Source: CALUVN01 sp944323595
GTDB lineage: Bacteria; Cyanobacteriota; Vampirovibrionia; Gastranaerophilales; Gastranaerophilaceae
Length of the DNA stretch: 64,000 nt
NCBI GenBank assembly: GCA_963931255.1
Contig: OZ006972.1
Span: 1,736,001 to 1,800,000, forward strand
Reading direction: 5' to 3'
The notes under the pieces were generated by a model, which made no database searches, was not told where the DNA came from, and saw only the letters and a program-made list of their open reading frames with translations. The stretch's first letter is position 1. Each line of letters opens with the position of its first letter. Both the position numbers and the translations under genes were made by a program. Positions 9,009 through 18,969 of the stretch are shown in pieces.

Positions 9009-9042
9009 GCCTCTCTATTTTGAGAGGCTTTTTCTTTTTTTT
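9009..9042. terminator. Terminator at the convergent end of the hydrogenase operon
   Basis: GCCTCTC / GAGAGGC with a TATTTT loop, followed on the plus strand by a long T-run (TTTTTCTTTTTTTT). On the minus strand the hairpin is followed by TTTAATTTT, so it may also end the hydA transcript. Confidence 0.8.
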
Positions 9043-9047
9043 GTCTG

Positions 9048-10799
9048 TTAAACGTCCTTATATGAACCGGCAAAGCGGTCGGTGTAGACTGTGTGCAGAA
9101 TTTCGTGAGCTTTATGAGAATTTGGATGTTCCAGAAATTCCTGATAAAGCTTTTGAATTGACGGGTTCATGTGGGATTTTCTTTGCGGAAGTTCGCTGTC
9201 TTCTTTATAAAGACCTGCTGCACGTTCTGCTTTTATTCTGCTGTCATCGCAGCTTCTCGGTTGTCCTCCGCCGTTGATACATCCGCCGGGACACGCCATT
9301 ACTTCCAGCATCTGGAAGCGGGCTTTACCCTCTTTTATTTCTTTAAGTGATTTTTCAGCCTCTTTAAGTGTTGATACAACTCTTACCACAAGTTTTGTAC
9401 CTTTGAGGTCAAGTTCTATATCGCGGCAGCGGTTTGTTGTTCCGCGCATCTCTTTTATGTCAACATCCTGCAGAATTTCACCGGTTGCAAATTCATAAGC
9501 TGTTCTCACTGCGGCTTCCGCAACCCCGCCTGAAGCGCCAAATATTGTGCCGGCGCCAGAATATTCACCAAACGGAGAATCTGCAAGTTCAGGTTCCAGT
9601 GCGTTGAAGTCAATACCTGCTTCCCGTATCATTCTGCCGAGTTCCTGCGTCGTCAGTACATAATCTGTATCTGGTCGTCCGTTGTGTGAAAGTTCCGGAC
9701 GTTTGCACTCATATTTTTTCGCTGTACAAGGCATAATTGCTACAACGACAAGATTATCTCTTTCGATACCCAATTGCTTCGGTACTAGTTCGACAAGTAC
9801 AGGTGACATCATTGACATTGGGGATTTGCAGCTTGATAGATGTTTTAGCATTTCCGGATGTTCGGTTTCAATATATTTAATCCATGCAGGGCAGCAGGAT
9901 GTGAACAGCGGCAGGTTTTCACCTGACTTTAATCTTTCAAGAAATTCTGTTGCTTCCTCCATAATAGTCAAATCGGCAGAGAAGTTTGTGTCAAATATCA
10001 TATCAAAACCGATTCTTCTAAGAGCCGCGTTCATCAAACCTATTGAATTTTCACCAGGCTTGAGCCCGAACATTTCACCGATTGCAACACGTGTTGCAGG
10101 TGCCATCTGGACTACGACTTTTTTATCTTTATTGGTAATTTCAGACCATACAGCTTCAACGTCAGATTTAATTGTTAAAGCACCTGTCGGGCAAACCGCA
10201 GCACACTGTCCGCAATTTACACAGTCTACCTGACCGAGCGGTTTTCCTGCCATTGGCTGAACGACAGTTTTTGACCCTCTGTTTGCAAAGCCGAGAACTG
10301 CATGTCCCTGAAATTCAGCACAGGCTCTAACACATGCTCCGCACAGGATGCATTTGTTCGGATCTCTAACCAGTGACGGGCTGCTGTCGTCTATAGGAAG
10401 ATAATCTTCCAGCGGTTTTTCCGGATAACGGATTTTTCTTATTCCGTATTCTTCCGCGTATTGTTGAAGCTCACAGCTTCCGGATTTTCCGCAGGTTAAG
10501 CATTCTTTGTCATGGTTTGCAAGAAGAAGTTCAAGGACCGTTTTTCTTATTCTTCTTGTTCTGTCTGTGTTTAAGTGGATTTTTAAGCCCGGCTCCGGCG
10601 GCATGGTGCAGGAGGATTGAATCCCTCTGCCCTCAACTTCCACCACACACATTCTGCAGGCGCCGAATGATGTTAAGTCAGGTCTGTAACAGAATGTCGG
10701 AACATTCATTCCTGCTTTTCTGATGATTTCAAGCAGATTAGGTTCATCTGTGTATTCAACCTCTCTGCCGTCTATGAATAATGTTTTTTTATCTGTCAT
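9048..10799 (-). CDS. hydA: [FeFe] hydrogenase catalytic subunit of a bifurcating HydABC complex
   Basis: Cytoplasmic enzyme producing or consuming H2, 583 residues. Domains in order: a [2Fe-2S] ferredoxin fold (CYRPDLTSFGACRMCVVE), a His-Cys3 cluster region (CLTCGKSGSCELQ), two [4Fe-4S] motifs (CILCGACVRAC and CVNCGQCAAVCP), then the H-cluster domain. That domain has all three signatures: TSCCPAW, MPCTAKKYE, and MACPGGCINGGGQP, plus the short C-terminal small-subunit-like tail. The start at ATG 10799 is preferred over an upstream TTG because AAAAGGAA precedes it. It is last in the operon hydC-hydB-hydA. In the known trimeric enzymes, H2 formation is coupled to simultaneous oxidation of NADH and reduced ferredoxin. 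Confidence 0.93.
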   Translation of the reverse strand: MTDKKTLFIDGREVEYTDEPNLLEIIRKAGMNVPTFCYRPDLTSFGACRMCVVEVEGRGIQSSCTMPPEPGLKIHLNTDRTRRIRKTVLELLLANHDKECLTCGKSGSCELQQYAEEYGIRKIRYPEKPLEDYLPIDDSSPSLVRDPNKCILCGACVRACAEFQGHAVLGFANRGSKTVVQPMAGKPLGQVDCVNCGQCAAVCPTGALTIKSDVEAVWSEITNKDKKVVVQMAPATRVAIGEMFGLKPGENSIGLMNAALRRIGFDMIFDTNFSADLTIMEEATEFLERLKSGENLPLFTSCCPAWIKYIETEHPEMLKHLSSCKSPMSMMSPVLVELVPKQLGIERDNLVVVAIMPCTAKKYECKRPELSHNGRPDTDYVLTTQELGRMIREAGIDFNALEPELADSPFGEYSGAGTIFGASGGVAEAAVRTAYEFATGEILQDVDIKEMRGTTNRCRDIELDLKGTKLVVRVVSTLKEAEKSLKEIKEGKARFQMLEVMACPGGCINGGGQPRSCDDSRIKAERAAGLYKEDSELPQRKSHMNPSIQKLYQEFLEHPNSHKAHEILHTVYTDRFAGSYKDV

Positions 10800-10832
10800 A
10801 ATTTTATATTCCTTTTGTTTTATCAACTTATT

Positions 10833-12695
10833 TTACTCTAGTACAATTGCTCTGAACGGACAATTTGTCAGGCAGGCTTCACATTTAATACATTTTTCAG
10901 GATTAATGTGGTGCGGCTGCTTAACAGTACCCTCAATAGCACCGACCGGACAAATTCTGGCACATTTTGTACAACCTTTACATAAATCCGGTTGGATTAC
11001 GATTTTCTTCATTGCTGTACAAACTCCTGCCGGACATTTTTTGTCGCGGATGTGTGCTATATATTCATCTCTAAAGTATTTTAAAGTAGATAATACCGGG
11101 TTTGGTGCTGTTTTACCGAGTCCGCAGAGAGAACCGTCTTTTACTGCATGGGCAAGTTCTTCCAGCGTATCCAGGTCTTTCATTTCACCTTTGCCTGCTA
11201 CTATTTTTTCAAGTATTTTAAGCATATTTTTGGTACCCTCACGGCACGGAACGCATTTCCCGCAGCTTTCGTTCTGGGTAAAATTCATAAAGAACCTTGC
11301 AACTTCGACGATACAAGTATTTTCTGCCATTACAACAAGCCCTCCTGAGCCGACCATTGCTCCGGCTTTTATCAGACTGTCGTAATCCATAGGCAAATCC
11401 AGATGTTCTTCTGTTAAACATCCGCCTGACGGACCTCCGATTTGGACAGCTTTGAACTTTTTGCCGCCGCGGATTCCGCCGCCTATATCAAATACGATTT
11501 CTCTTAGAGTTGTTCCCATAGGTACTTCTATAAGCCCTGTATTGTTAACTTCTCCGGTGAGTGCAAAAGTTTTGGTCCCTTTAGATGTTTCTGTACCCAT
11601 CTGCGCAAACCAGTCAGCACCTTTAAGTATAATTACAGGAACGTTTGCCAGTGTTTCTACGTTGTTTATAAGCGTAGGACGACCGAACAAACCTTTATTC
11701 GCAGGGAATGGCGGTTTCGGTCTAGGCATACCGCGTTCACCCTCTATTGATGCTATCAAAGCTGTTTCTTCACCGCAAACAAAAGCACCTGCACCCTCTT
11801 TAATGTGAAGAGTGAATGAGAAATTGCTTCCCATAATATTTTCACCTAGAAAATGACGTTCTTCCGCGTCAGCTATTGCTTTTCTAAGACGTTTAATTGC
11901 AAGCGGATATTCCGCACGAACGTAGATGTACCCCTCGTCAGCGCCGATTGCAAATGCGGCTATTGCCATACCTTCAAGAAGTTTATGAGGATCACCCTCC
12001 ATAATGCTTCTGTCCATAAATGCTCCGGGGTCACCTTCGTCACCGTTACATACAACGTAAGATTTTCCGCCTCTGTTTGCTGCTGTAAATCTCCATTTGC
12101 GGCCAGTCGGGAATCCGCCGCCGCCTCTGCCTCGAAGTCCTGATTTTTCGATTTCTTCTATGACCGCATCCGGATTATTTGCTTCAAGTACATTTGCTAA
12201 AGCTTCATAGCCTCTTACGGCTATTGCTTCATCTATACATTCTGCATTGATATGTCCGCAGTTTGCAAGAGCTGTTCTTGTCTGTTTTGCATAGAAATTT
12301 ATATCTTCGTTTTTATGTACGTGTTCATGAGTTTTCGGGTCTATATAAAGAAGTCTTTCTACAGGCTGATTATTTTTGATGTGGCTTTCGTAAATTTCTT
12401 CTACATCTTCCACTTTTACTTTTACGTAAGTTACGTGTTTATCAGGAATGATAACGAGAACACCCTGTTCGCAAAAACCGTGGCATCCTGTCGGTACTGT
12501 TGTCATTTTGTCATAATCAGAAAGTACTGATACATTTGCCCCGAGTTCTTTGAATTTTTCAATTACTTTCAGTGAGCCGTTTGCGACGCATCCGGTTCCG
12601 GCACAGACAAGAACTCTCAGTCCCTGTTGTCTTATAAGTTCCTGTGCTTTTGCCTGTTCTTCTTTTATATTTATGTTTAATGCTGTTTTTTCCAT
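10833..12695 (-). CDS. hydB: NuoF-like NAD(H)-binding flavin subunit of bifurcating hydrogenase
   Basis: Diaphorase-type subunit carrying FMN and iron-sulfur clusters. The 620 residues contain an N-terminal thioredoxin-like [2Fe-2S] domain (VCAGTGCVANGS, then CHGFCEQGV). Then comes the NuoF core, with the GLRGRGGGGFPTGRKW FMN site and the CNGDEGDPGAFMDR NADH region. The ESCGKCVPCREGT [4Fe-4S] site follows, and a C-terminal double-cluster ferredoxin closes the protein (CKGCTKCARICPVGAI and CIKCEACLTNCPF). This is exactly the HydB architecture, longer than respiratory NuoF. It starts 1 base after the hydC stop. It is the site where NAD(H) exchanges electrons with ferredoxin and the hydrogenase. 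Confidence 0.93.
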   Translation of the reverse strand: MEKTALNINIKEEQAKAQELIRQQGLRVLVCAGTGCVANGSLKVIEKFKELGANVSVLSDYDKMTTVPTGCHGFCEQGVLVIIPDKHVTYVKVKVEDVEEIYESHIKNNQPVERLLYIDPKTHEHVHKNEDINFYAKQTRTALANCGHINAECIDEAIAVRGYEALANVLEANNPDAVIEEIEKSGLRGRGGGGFPTGRKWRFTAANRGGKSYVVCNGDEGDPGAFMDRSIMEGDPHKLLEGMAIAAFAIGADEGYIYVRAEYPLAIKRLRKAIADAEERHFLGENIMGSNFSFTLHIKEGAGAFVCGEETALIASIEGERGMPRPKPPFPANKGLFGRPTLINNVETLANVPVIILKGADWFAQMGTETSKGTKTFALTGEVNNTGLIEVPMGTTLREIVFDIGGGIRGGKKFKAVQIGGPSGGCLTEEHLDLPMDYDSLIKAGAMVGSGGLVVMAENTCIVEVARFFMNFTQNESCGKCVPCREGTKNMLKILEKIVAGKGEMKDLDTLEELAHAVKDGSLCGLGKTAPNPVLSTLKYFRDEYIAHIRDKKCPAGVCTAMKKIVIQPDLCKGCTKCARICPVGAIEGTVKQPHHINPEKCIKCEACLTNCPFRAIVLE

Positions 12696-12696
12696 A

Positions 12697-13191
12697 TTAG
12701 TTTTCCTCTTTTAAAAGTGTGTCTAACACTATTTTGATTGCATCAGAAGTCATTTGCGGGTAAACTTTGCCGTTAATTACAACGACAGGCGCAAGTCCGC
12801 AGGCGCCCAGACAACTTACCGTTTCAAGTGAAAATAAACCGTCGTGGGTTGTTAATTGACCGTCTGTAAGGTTTAATCTGGCTTTAATAGCATTAAGAAC
12901 AGGCATTGAGCCTCTTACGTGGCAGGCTGTACCGTCGCATACTTTAATTTCATATTTGCCTTTCGGCTCCAGTGAAAATTGTGCATAGAATGTTGCCACT
13001 CCATATACTGTTGCAGGCGACAGACCTTCCATTTTTGTACCGATATAGGTTAAAGCTTCTTCAGGTAAATACCGGTAAACTTCCTGTACTTTTTGTAAAA
13101 TCGCTATCAAATTGGATTTTTTTGAATCATAGGATTCTATAATCTTATCCAGTTTAGATGTGTCGATTTTGTTGGGATTCTCTACACTCAT
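12697..13191 (-). CDS. hydC: NuoE-like [2Fe-2S] subunit of bifurcating hydrogenase
   Basis: Thioredoxin-fold ferredoxin subunit, 164 residues, first gene of the hydrogenase operon. Cluster ligands are in CDGTACHVRG and CLGACGLAP, the NuoE pattern (CX4-5C ... CX3C). The N-terminal helical part contains LQKVQEVYRYLPEEAL, another NuoE hallmark. The gene is separated by 1 base from hydB, indicating a single transcript. The upstream gap (13192-13350) shows no clear promoter or regulatory motif. Confidence 0.92.
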   Translation of the reverse strand: MSVENPNKIDTSKLDKIIESYDSKKSNLIAILQKVQEVYRYLPEEALTYIGTKMEGLSPATVYGVATFYAQFSLEPKGKYEIKVCDGTACHVRGSMPVLNAIKARLNLTDGQLTTHDGLFSLETVSCLGACGLAPVVVINGKVYPQMTSDAIKIVLDTLLKEEN

Positions 13192-13350
13192 CTTAAACTC
13201 CTATTTCTTGTGTGTATGGTCAAAGGTTACCAATGCAGTCAAAAAATGATAACCCCACATAAATTATCGCACATACGTGCTTTTAAATCAAGCTGATTTT
13301 ACGAAAAACCGTTATTCGGAGGAGGCTGACAGGCTGTTTTGAACGGTGTG

Positions 13351-15072
13351 TTATTTTTCTCTTTTTATATAGAAATAAGAAACTATCATTAGAATAATTC
13401 CTAGAACAGCGAATGCCAAAAGTTTGTAAACAGTTTCAAGTGAGGCAATGTCGTAGAAGAAAATTCTTGCAATAGCCAGCAGACACAGCCAGATGCCTGA
13501 AGTCCTCAAAATTTCATTCTTTTTCAAAATTCCTGCAGTAACAGTTATACCTGCATAAAGAATCCAAATGAGTGATGTCAGGTAGTCTATATTCAGAGTT
13601 TGATTATTCGCAACAAAGGTCGCCGTTTCAAAGTGAAAGTATACAAAACCTAAAAGTACGGCAAGGTATTTGTAGAGATTTTCTTTAAAATCACTGCTAT
13701 TTTCTGCCAGAGTTCCTGATATAAGCAGAGCCGCCAGAGGTACCCCGAAAAGCGGCAGTCTCATATTCCACAGCAGAGGATAATTTGCTGTTATGCAGAG
13801 GGTGTTATCGTATTTTGTCATAAATATTCCGATAAATACTGTTAGGAATATTCCTATAGCAAACTTATTAAGACTATAGAAAATTCGGTTTCTTGTTGCT
13901 AACCATGCAAGAGCTAGGGCTTCTCCGGACCAGATGAAAATACTCTGTATATCTGTCGTAAGAAAATATACGGCAAGCCATATATTTATAACCACTGACT
14001 CTGTATAATTTTTAAATACAGCAGTGTTCCGTTTTGAATATAATCCTGCAAGCAGGGCGTATACTATGGAAGTTATGCCCAGTACAATACCGAGGATTGT
14101 TTTTTCTCCGTCAAAAAATTTAATTGTAAAACATGTCAAAAATCCGTAATTTAGCCAGCCAAGAGTTGTGTTGACCCGGTTTTTACTGAGTGAAAACAAG
14201 TCAAATACAAGATAAAGTGCCCAGAGAATATAGGGTAAAAACTCGGACAACTCTGTTTTTGTTGAGTAGTAAAAAGCAAAACAGAGTGTGAGCGGTAAAT
14301 TTATAATATTCACCAGCGATTTTTCAGTATTTCTGTGTGTATACACCAGTGATAAAGCGTTTAAAAATATCAGATATCCGAAAACAAAATTTGCTGATGC
14401 ATTAGAATTTAAAAAAACAGGGTTAAGATATCCTCCTATTAATCCGATAGTCAACATTGAAGTTGTTTTCAGTTTGTCTGCAGCTAAATACGTTCCTATA
14501 AGTATAATTGAACCGATAGTAACAGCAGCTGGCATTGACAATGTATGCAAAATGCAGTATGAGCAGTAAGTTGTGATAAACAGTACAGCTGTTCCTGTAC
14601 CCATAAGAACTTCTGCGTAATTTTTCATATTCCCTTTATGGAGTTTTGCTGATATCAAAAGCATCACAAGCCCCGCCAAAAATCCTAGACTCGTTTTCAT
14701 TACCGGAGTGAAAATTACAAGTGGATATATGAGTTTTATAAATATTCCGATTGCAATAATTATTGCAATTGCACCGATTTTGTTAAACAAATTCCCGAGA
14801 AAAAGTTTTTCAAAATTATCATTTCCATCTGCTTTTTCTTTTTTATTTTCACATTTTGTAGCCCGTTGAATTCTCTGCGCTGTTTTGGGTTCTTCTGTGT
14901 TTTTGAGATTATCATTCTCTGCGGTCTGTTCTGTTGACGCAGGAGTACTGATGGAATTATTTTTAGTTAATTTTTTCAGCGTATAGGACAGTTCATTTAA
15001 CTTTAATTGCATAACAAATACCCACAAAGCAAGTATTAGCGTTAATGTACCTATAAAATTATTTATTTCCAT
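13351..15072 (-). CDS. DUF2339 polytopic membrane protein
   Basis: Inner-membrane protein of 573 residues with about 17 predicted hydrophobic helices after a short N-terminal helix, a coiled-coil-like segment (QLKLNELSYTLKKLTKN) and a charged Glu/Lys linker (about 40-95). The region NKIGAIAIIIAIGIFIK and the later GLIGGYLNPVFL are characteristic of DUF2339 proteins. Their function is unknown; a cell-envelope role has been suggested in general terms because many sit near envelope genes, as here with lpxK and mlaD downstream. It starts 3 bases before the nth end region, so co-transcription with its neighbours is likely. Confidence 0.75.
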   Translation of the reverse strand: MEINNFIGTLTLILALWVFVMQLKLNELSYTLKKLTKNNSISTPASTEQTAENDNLKNTEEPKTAQRIQRATKCENKKEKADGNDNFEKLFLGNLFNKIGAIAIIIAIGIFIKLIYPLVIFTPVMKTSLGFLAGLVMLLISAKLHKGNMKNYAEVLMGTGTAVLFITTYCSYCILHTLSMPAAVTIGSIILIGTYLAADKLKTTSMLTIGLIGGYLNPVFLNSNASANFVFGYLIFLNALSLVYTHRNTEKSLVNIINLPLTLCFAFYYSTKTELSEFLPYILWALYLVFDLFSLSKNRVNTTLGWLNYGFLTCFTIKFFDGEKTILGIVLGITSIVYALLAGLYSKRNTAVFKNYTESVVINIWLAVYFLTTDIQSIFIWSGEALALAWLATRNRIFYSLNKFAIGIFLTVFIGIFMTKYDNTLCITANYPLLWNMRLPLFGVPLAALLISGTLAENSSDFKENLYKYLAVLLGFVYFHFETATFVANNQTLNIDYLTSLIWILYAGITVTAGILKKNEILRTSGIWLCLLAIARIFFYDIASLETVYKLLAFAVLGIILMIVSYFYIKREK

Positions 15073-15075
15073 AAA

Positions 15076-15723
15076 TTATTTTCCTTTATTTTTAACCCCG
15101 ATTTTCATACAGTATTCCGCTATCGGGCATTCTGTACATTTGGGATTTATTGGTTTACAGATATTTTGACCGTGAGTGACAAGAAGTGTATTAATATCAA
15201 GCCAGTATTTTTTCGGAAGTTTTTCTCTAAGCGCAAATTCTGTTTCTTCCGGAGTTTTTGTTTTTACATACCCGATTCGATTAAAAATTCTATGGACATG
15301 CACATCCACGCAAATCGCGGGAATATTGTGCCCTTTAGCCAGTGTCAGGTTGGCTGTCTTTCTGCCGACCCCGTTAAATTTTACAAGTTCTTCTATTGTA
15401 TCAGGAACTTTTGAGTTATATTTTTCAACCAGTTCTTTTGACAGCTGAACGATTTGTTTGGCTTTGTTTGCGTAAAATCCTACGGGATAAATCGCTTTTT
15501 CTAAATCTTTTACATCACATTTAGCAAAATCTTCAGGAGTTTTGCCTAGTTTAAGCATTCTGACTGTTGCCGGATATGTTGTCCTGTCGTTCGTTCTTAA
15601 ACTCAAGATACAGGCGATAAGTACAATGAACGGGTCTTTGTAGTTTTCCATAAATTCTACAAATTCACTGCGTTTTTGGTTTGCTGATTTTAAATTTTCT
15701 ACGATTTTATCTATATCAGCCAT
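15076..15723 (-). CDS. nth: Endonuclease III, base-excision DNA glycosylase/AP lyase
   Basis: Removes oxidised pyrimidines from DNA and nicks the abasic site. The helix-hairpin-helix is VKFNGVGRKTANL with the catalytic lysine in GRKTAN, and the catalytic aspartate is in CVDVHVHR. The [4Fe-4S] cluster ligands are C-X6-C-X2-C-X5-C at the C-terminus (CKPINPKCTECPIAEYC). It has 215 residues, typical size. ATG at 15723 is chosen because GAGGAA precedes it; an upstream GTG at 15738 is possible. It overlaps the lpxK end by 8 bases, so the two are translationally coupled. Confidence 0.95.
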   Translation of the reverse strand: MADIDKIVENLKSANQKRSEFVEFMENYKDPFIVLIACILSLRTNDRTTYPATVRMLKLGKTPEDFAKCDVKDLEKAIYPVGFYANKAKQIVQLSKELVEKYNSKVPDTIEELVKFNGVGRKTANLTLAKGHNIPAICVDVHVHRIFNRIGYVKTKTPEETEFALREKLPKKYWLDINTLLVTHGQNICKPINPKCTECPIAEYCMKIGVKNKGK

Positions 15724-16741
15724 GAAGAAGTTCCTCACAATCTATTACGGTTTTTAGTCTGAGTGCGTATATGTTGTCAAAGCCAAAAGTTTTTAGCTTG
15801 ACCGCGTCTTTTTCTGTCGTAATAATATCCCCGTTAATTTTTGATATTTCTTCTTCTGTATACCTGTGATGGTCATCAAATGTTATTGTTGAAACTATAT
15901 CGTAATCTTTTAAAAATGCATAAAATTGTTCGGGTTGACCTATTGCGCATATTGCATAAGCTTTTGTGCCTTTTAAAAGTTCTTCCCCTGTTTTTATATT
16001 GTAGACAATATCAGGTTCGGCTTTCGCTACCAGTGTTTTTAATTTTAGTTTTTTCCCCATTATTTTGGCTAATTTTTCAGACCTGGAGTGGTCTGTATTT
16101 TTGCTTACGATAACAAGTTTGTCAACTCTGGAAAAAGCTTCTGTTCCCTCTCTTAGGGGGCCTGCAGGAAGAAGATTTTCGTTTCCGAAGCCTTTTTCGC
16201 TATCCATTAAAACTATATCTAAATCTCTGTGCAGTTTTCTGTGTTGAAAGCCGTCATCCAGAATGATTTTTGTCACCCCGTAGTTTTTTATCGCAAATTC
16301 CGAAGCCTTAACTCTGTTTTTTGATGTGATTACAACTGCTTTTGTATTTTGTGCAAGCCAGAACGGTTCATCTCCTGCCATCTCTGCTTCATAGAAAGTT
16401 GTTTTTCCGTCAGAAATTACGTTGATATTTTTATTTGATAACTTACCGCCGTAACCGCGTGAGATGATAGCCGTTTTTTCACCTTTTTCCATAAGGTATT
16501 TAGCGATTTCAGCAACGACAGGAGTTTTGCCAACCCCGCCGGTGGTGAGATTTCCTACCGAAATAACAAATGCATCCACTTTGTGCGGTTTTAATATTCC
16601 TTTATCATAAAGTTTATTTTTCAGCCCGCTCCCTATTCCATAAAACAGCGAACTAAATTTCAGAACATTAAACAGCACGCCCTTTGCATTTTTATCATAG
16701 TGAATTTTGGTTATTTCTGTTTTAAATCTTTTCATATTCAT
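15716..16741 (-). CDS. lpxK: Tetraacyldisaccharide 4'-kinase of lipid A synthesis
   Basis: Inner-membrane-associated kinase that phosphorylates the 4' position of the lipid A precursor. The P-loop is GNLTTGGVGKTP (near residue 65), and the strongly conserved ILDDGFQHRKLHRDLDIVLMD follows near residue 165. Length of 341 is normal. Presence of lpxK shows that the cell makes lipid A and is a diderm. It starts 3 bases after the mlaD-like stop with little ribosome-site sequence; a second in-frame ATG two codons on is equally usable. Confidence 0.95.
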   Translation of the reverse strand: MNMKRFKTEITKIHYDKNAKGVLFNVLKFSSLFYGIGSGLKNKLYDKGILKPHKVDAFVISVGNLTTGGVGKTPVVAEIAKYLMEKGEKTAIISRGYGGKLSNKNINVISDGKTTFYEAEMAGDEPFWLAQNTKAVVITSKNRVKASEFAIKNYGVTKIILDDGFQHRKLHRDLDIVLMDSEKGFGNENLLPAGPLREGTEAFSRVDKLVIVSKNTDHSRSEKLAKIMGKKLKLKTLVAKAEPDIVYNIKTGEELLKGTKAYAICAIGQPEQFYAFLKDYDIVSTITFDDHHRYTEEEISKINGDIITTEKDAVKLKTFGFDNIYALRLKTVIDCEELLHG

Positions 16742-16744
16742 TTA

Positions 16745-18103
16745 TTAGAACATAAGTCTGAATAACAGGAAGCGTTTATTAAGTTTTTCTGAGAATTTTC
16801 TCAAATTGCAAGTTGTAGCCTGAGTATTTTCAATAATATGTTCAAGTTCTGTTTTCTTATCCGGACCGAGTTTGTTTACGGCTTCCAGACTTGTTGAAAT
16901 ATCTGCCATAGCTTTATTGATATTAGCAACTGTATTTGTCAAATCTTTTTTCAGCTGATCATCTTTTGTGAGTGAGTTTACGTATGTGCTTATTTCGTTT
17001 ACGTTATGTGAAATAACTCTCAAATCTTCTGCAAATGCTTCAGCATTGCCGTCACCCATCAGGATATTCAGGTTGTTTGAAAGCTGCTCTATTGATTTTG
17101 TAGTTGATTTCAAATCTTCTTTGAAGTCTTTATCTCCGATAATATTGTTAATATTAGCTGATATTTCAGAGAAATCGTTGGTTGCCTTTTCCATCATTGC
17201 CATAAGTTTATCAAGATCTTCTCTTGAAGATTCAAGCAACGCATCAACTTTTGACATTGTCTGGGTTGTTTGTGTTGTCAGGCGGTTAATATTACTTACT
17301 GAAGTTTTGAGGTCATTTATTACATCGTCAGATAGCAGTTCATTGATTTTTCTGTTAGTTTCTGTTAGAGATTCTGCCGCACGATATTGCCAATCCATAA
17401 AATCAGATATTCTCATCGGTTCTATAATTGTATATGGAGAATCTTGTTTCGGATACGGAAGTGTTACATCGTCAAGAGTTGCTATTCTTAATTTTTTTGT
17501 TCCGTTTTCAGAAACAGTTTTGCCTTTCATAAATTCAGGCAAAATCAGTCCCGGAAGATTTACAACATAATCAACTTTATAAGCACTGTTTGTGTTTATA
17601 TATTCTTTAAAATTATACGGAACAGCATCTTTTGAGAGAACTTCTATATTTTTAATTTTACCTACATCGTAATACTTGTCATCTAATTTCATTTCAACAG
17701 GGTCATCCTGATACAAAACATTTTTGTCAAGCATTGGTATATATATTGTTCTTGTTATCGGCGGCGTAATTTCAAGGAAAAGTTCACCGATAAGCCCTGA
17801 TTGCTGGATAGAAAATGTAGAGGCTGTCGGAATTGATATATCAGGGTTTGTGATTACGAATTTTACATTAACATGGTTATCTTCACCATCAACTACAGGA
17901 ATAATATCTTCGACCTGACCGACTTTCAGCCCCATCATTTGGACACCTGCACCGGGTCTCATCCCATTGACGTCTTTAAATTGGATTTCAATTCTATCTG
18001 CTGATGAAAAAGAACGTCCTTTGACTCTTAAAATTACCACAACGAGTAAACTCAGTGATATAAGAGTTAAAAGTCCAACCTTAAAAGACGATGAAAATTT
18101 CAT
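16745..18103 (-). CDS. MlaD/MCE-domain lipid transport protein
   Basis: Membrane-anchored periplasmic lipid-binding protein, substrate-binding part of an Mla-type ABC system that moves phospholipids between membranes. One N-terminal helix (LLTLISLSLLVVVIL) is followed by an MCE domain (about residues 35-125, with VNGMRPGAGVQMMGLKVGQVEDI). After that, a long helical region rich in Asn/Lys/Asp resembles the coiled-coil tail of longer MCE proteins (about 230-440). The 452 residues exceed E. coli MlaD (183) and fit the cyanobacterial type. The partner permease and ATPase (MlaE, MlaF) are not in this window. It is followed by lpxK. Confidence 0.85.
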   Translation of the reverse strand: MKFSSSFKVGLLTLISLSLLVVVILRVKGRSFSSADRIEIQFKDVNGMRPGAGVQMMGLKVGQVEDIIPVVDGEDNHVNVKFVITNPDISIPTASTFSIQQSGLIGELFLEITPPITRTIYIPMLDKNVLYQDDPVEMKLDDKYYDVGKIKNIEVLSKDAVPYNFKEYINTNSAYKVDYVVNLPGLILPEFMKGKTVSENGTKKLRIATLDDVTLPYPKQDSPYTIIEPMRISDFMDWQYRAAESLTETNRKINELLSDDVINDLKTSVSNINRLTTQTTQTMSKVDALLESSREDLDKLMAMMEKATNDFSEISANINNIIGDKDFKEDLKSTTKSIEQLSNNLNILMGDGNAEAFAEDLRVISHNVNEISTYVNSLTKDDQLKKDLTNTVANINKAMADISTSLEAVNKLGPDKKTELEHIIENTQATTCNLRKFSEKLNKRFLLFRLMF

Positions 18104-18228
18104 TATTTTCTATTTCCCCTGATTACAATATCTACTTTTTTATATTACAGAAAATAAAAAATAATGTAAAGTTGTTAACAATCCGTTTGCTAAATTTAAA
18201 TTTCAACAAGTATTGTGCGCTTTAAAGA

Positions 18229-18969
18229 TTACAGATAATTTGATAAAATATTTTTTACGTAATTTTGTGTTTCTTTATACGGCGGAACTCCGTCATATTT
18301 ATCAACTGCACCGGGACCTGCGTTATATGCAGCCAGTGCTAAAATTACGTTGCCGTTATATTTATCAAGCATTGATTTAAGGTATCTGACTCCGCCATCT
18401 ACGTTCTGGACGATATTATACGGATCTTTCACGCCTAATCCTTTGGCTGTCGCCGGCATCAATTGCATCAGTCCCATTGCCCCTACTTTGGATTTGGCTT
18501 TCGGATTAAAACCTGATTCCTGTTTGATTACTGCTTTTATTAAATTTTCATCAACGCCATGTTTTTTAGAAATTTGAGATACCACATCAAGAATTTGAGA
18601 TTTTGTTGAATTTATATTAGCGTTGCTGACATTATTTACCGGAATAGATTGCGGTTTGATTTCGTTATTTACAGCATTTTCTATCTGGTTGTTTACAATG
18701 TTTGCATTAACCTTTTTCGCAGCAGGGTTCAGAAGCAAAGAACCAAAGTTAACGTTTTGATAGGACTGCATCACCTTATCAAAAGACTGAACATTACCTG
18801 ACGGAGGATTAATAGAAACTGCACCGTTATTGTATGCAGTATTAGGTGCCTGCGCAGGATTAGCCTTTGCATTCATGCTGTTTACATAACTGTTTAACTG
18901 CATAGCCCGCTGCATTGCCGCGGTTTGTCCGCCAGATGATAACATTCTTTGTATAAATTGTGAGAACAT
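18229..18969 (-). CDS. Lytic transglycosylase (SLT domain)
   Basis: Peptidoglycan-cleaving enzyme, 246 residues. The C-terminal SLT domain (about 125-245) begins ISKKHGVDENLIKAVIKQESGFNP, with catalytic Glu in KQESGF. It continues with SKVGAMGLMQLMPATAKGLGV and LALAAYNAGPGAV, the classical Slt motifs. The first 120 residues are Asn/Ala/Gln-rich and low in complexity with no clear signal peptide, so export would need another route or an unrecognised signal. Such short SLT proteins often accompany secretion systems or flagella; no such genes are adjacent here. Monocistronic by position. Confidence 0.85.
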   Translation of the reverse strand: MFSQFIQRMLSSGGQTAAMQRAMQLNSYVNSMNAKANPAQAPNTAYNNGAVSINPPSGNVQSFDKVMQSYQNVNFGSLLLNPAAKKVNANIVNNQIENAVNNEIKPQSIPVNNVSNANINSTKSQILDVVSQISKKHGVDENLIKAVIKQESGFNPKAKSKVGAMGLMQLMPATAKGLGVKDPYNIVQNVDGGVRYLKSMLDKYNGNVILALAAYNAGPGAVDKYDGVPPYKETQNYVKNILSNYL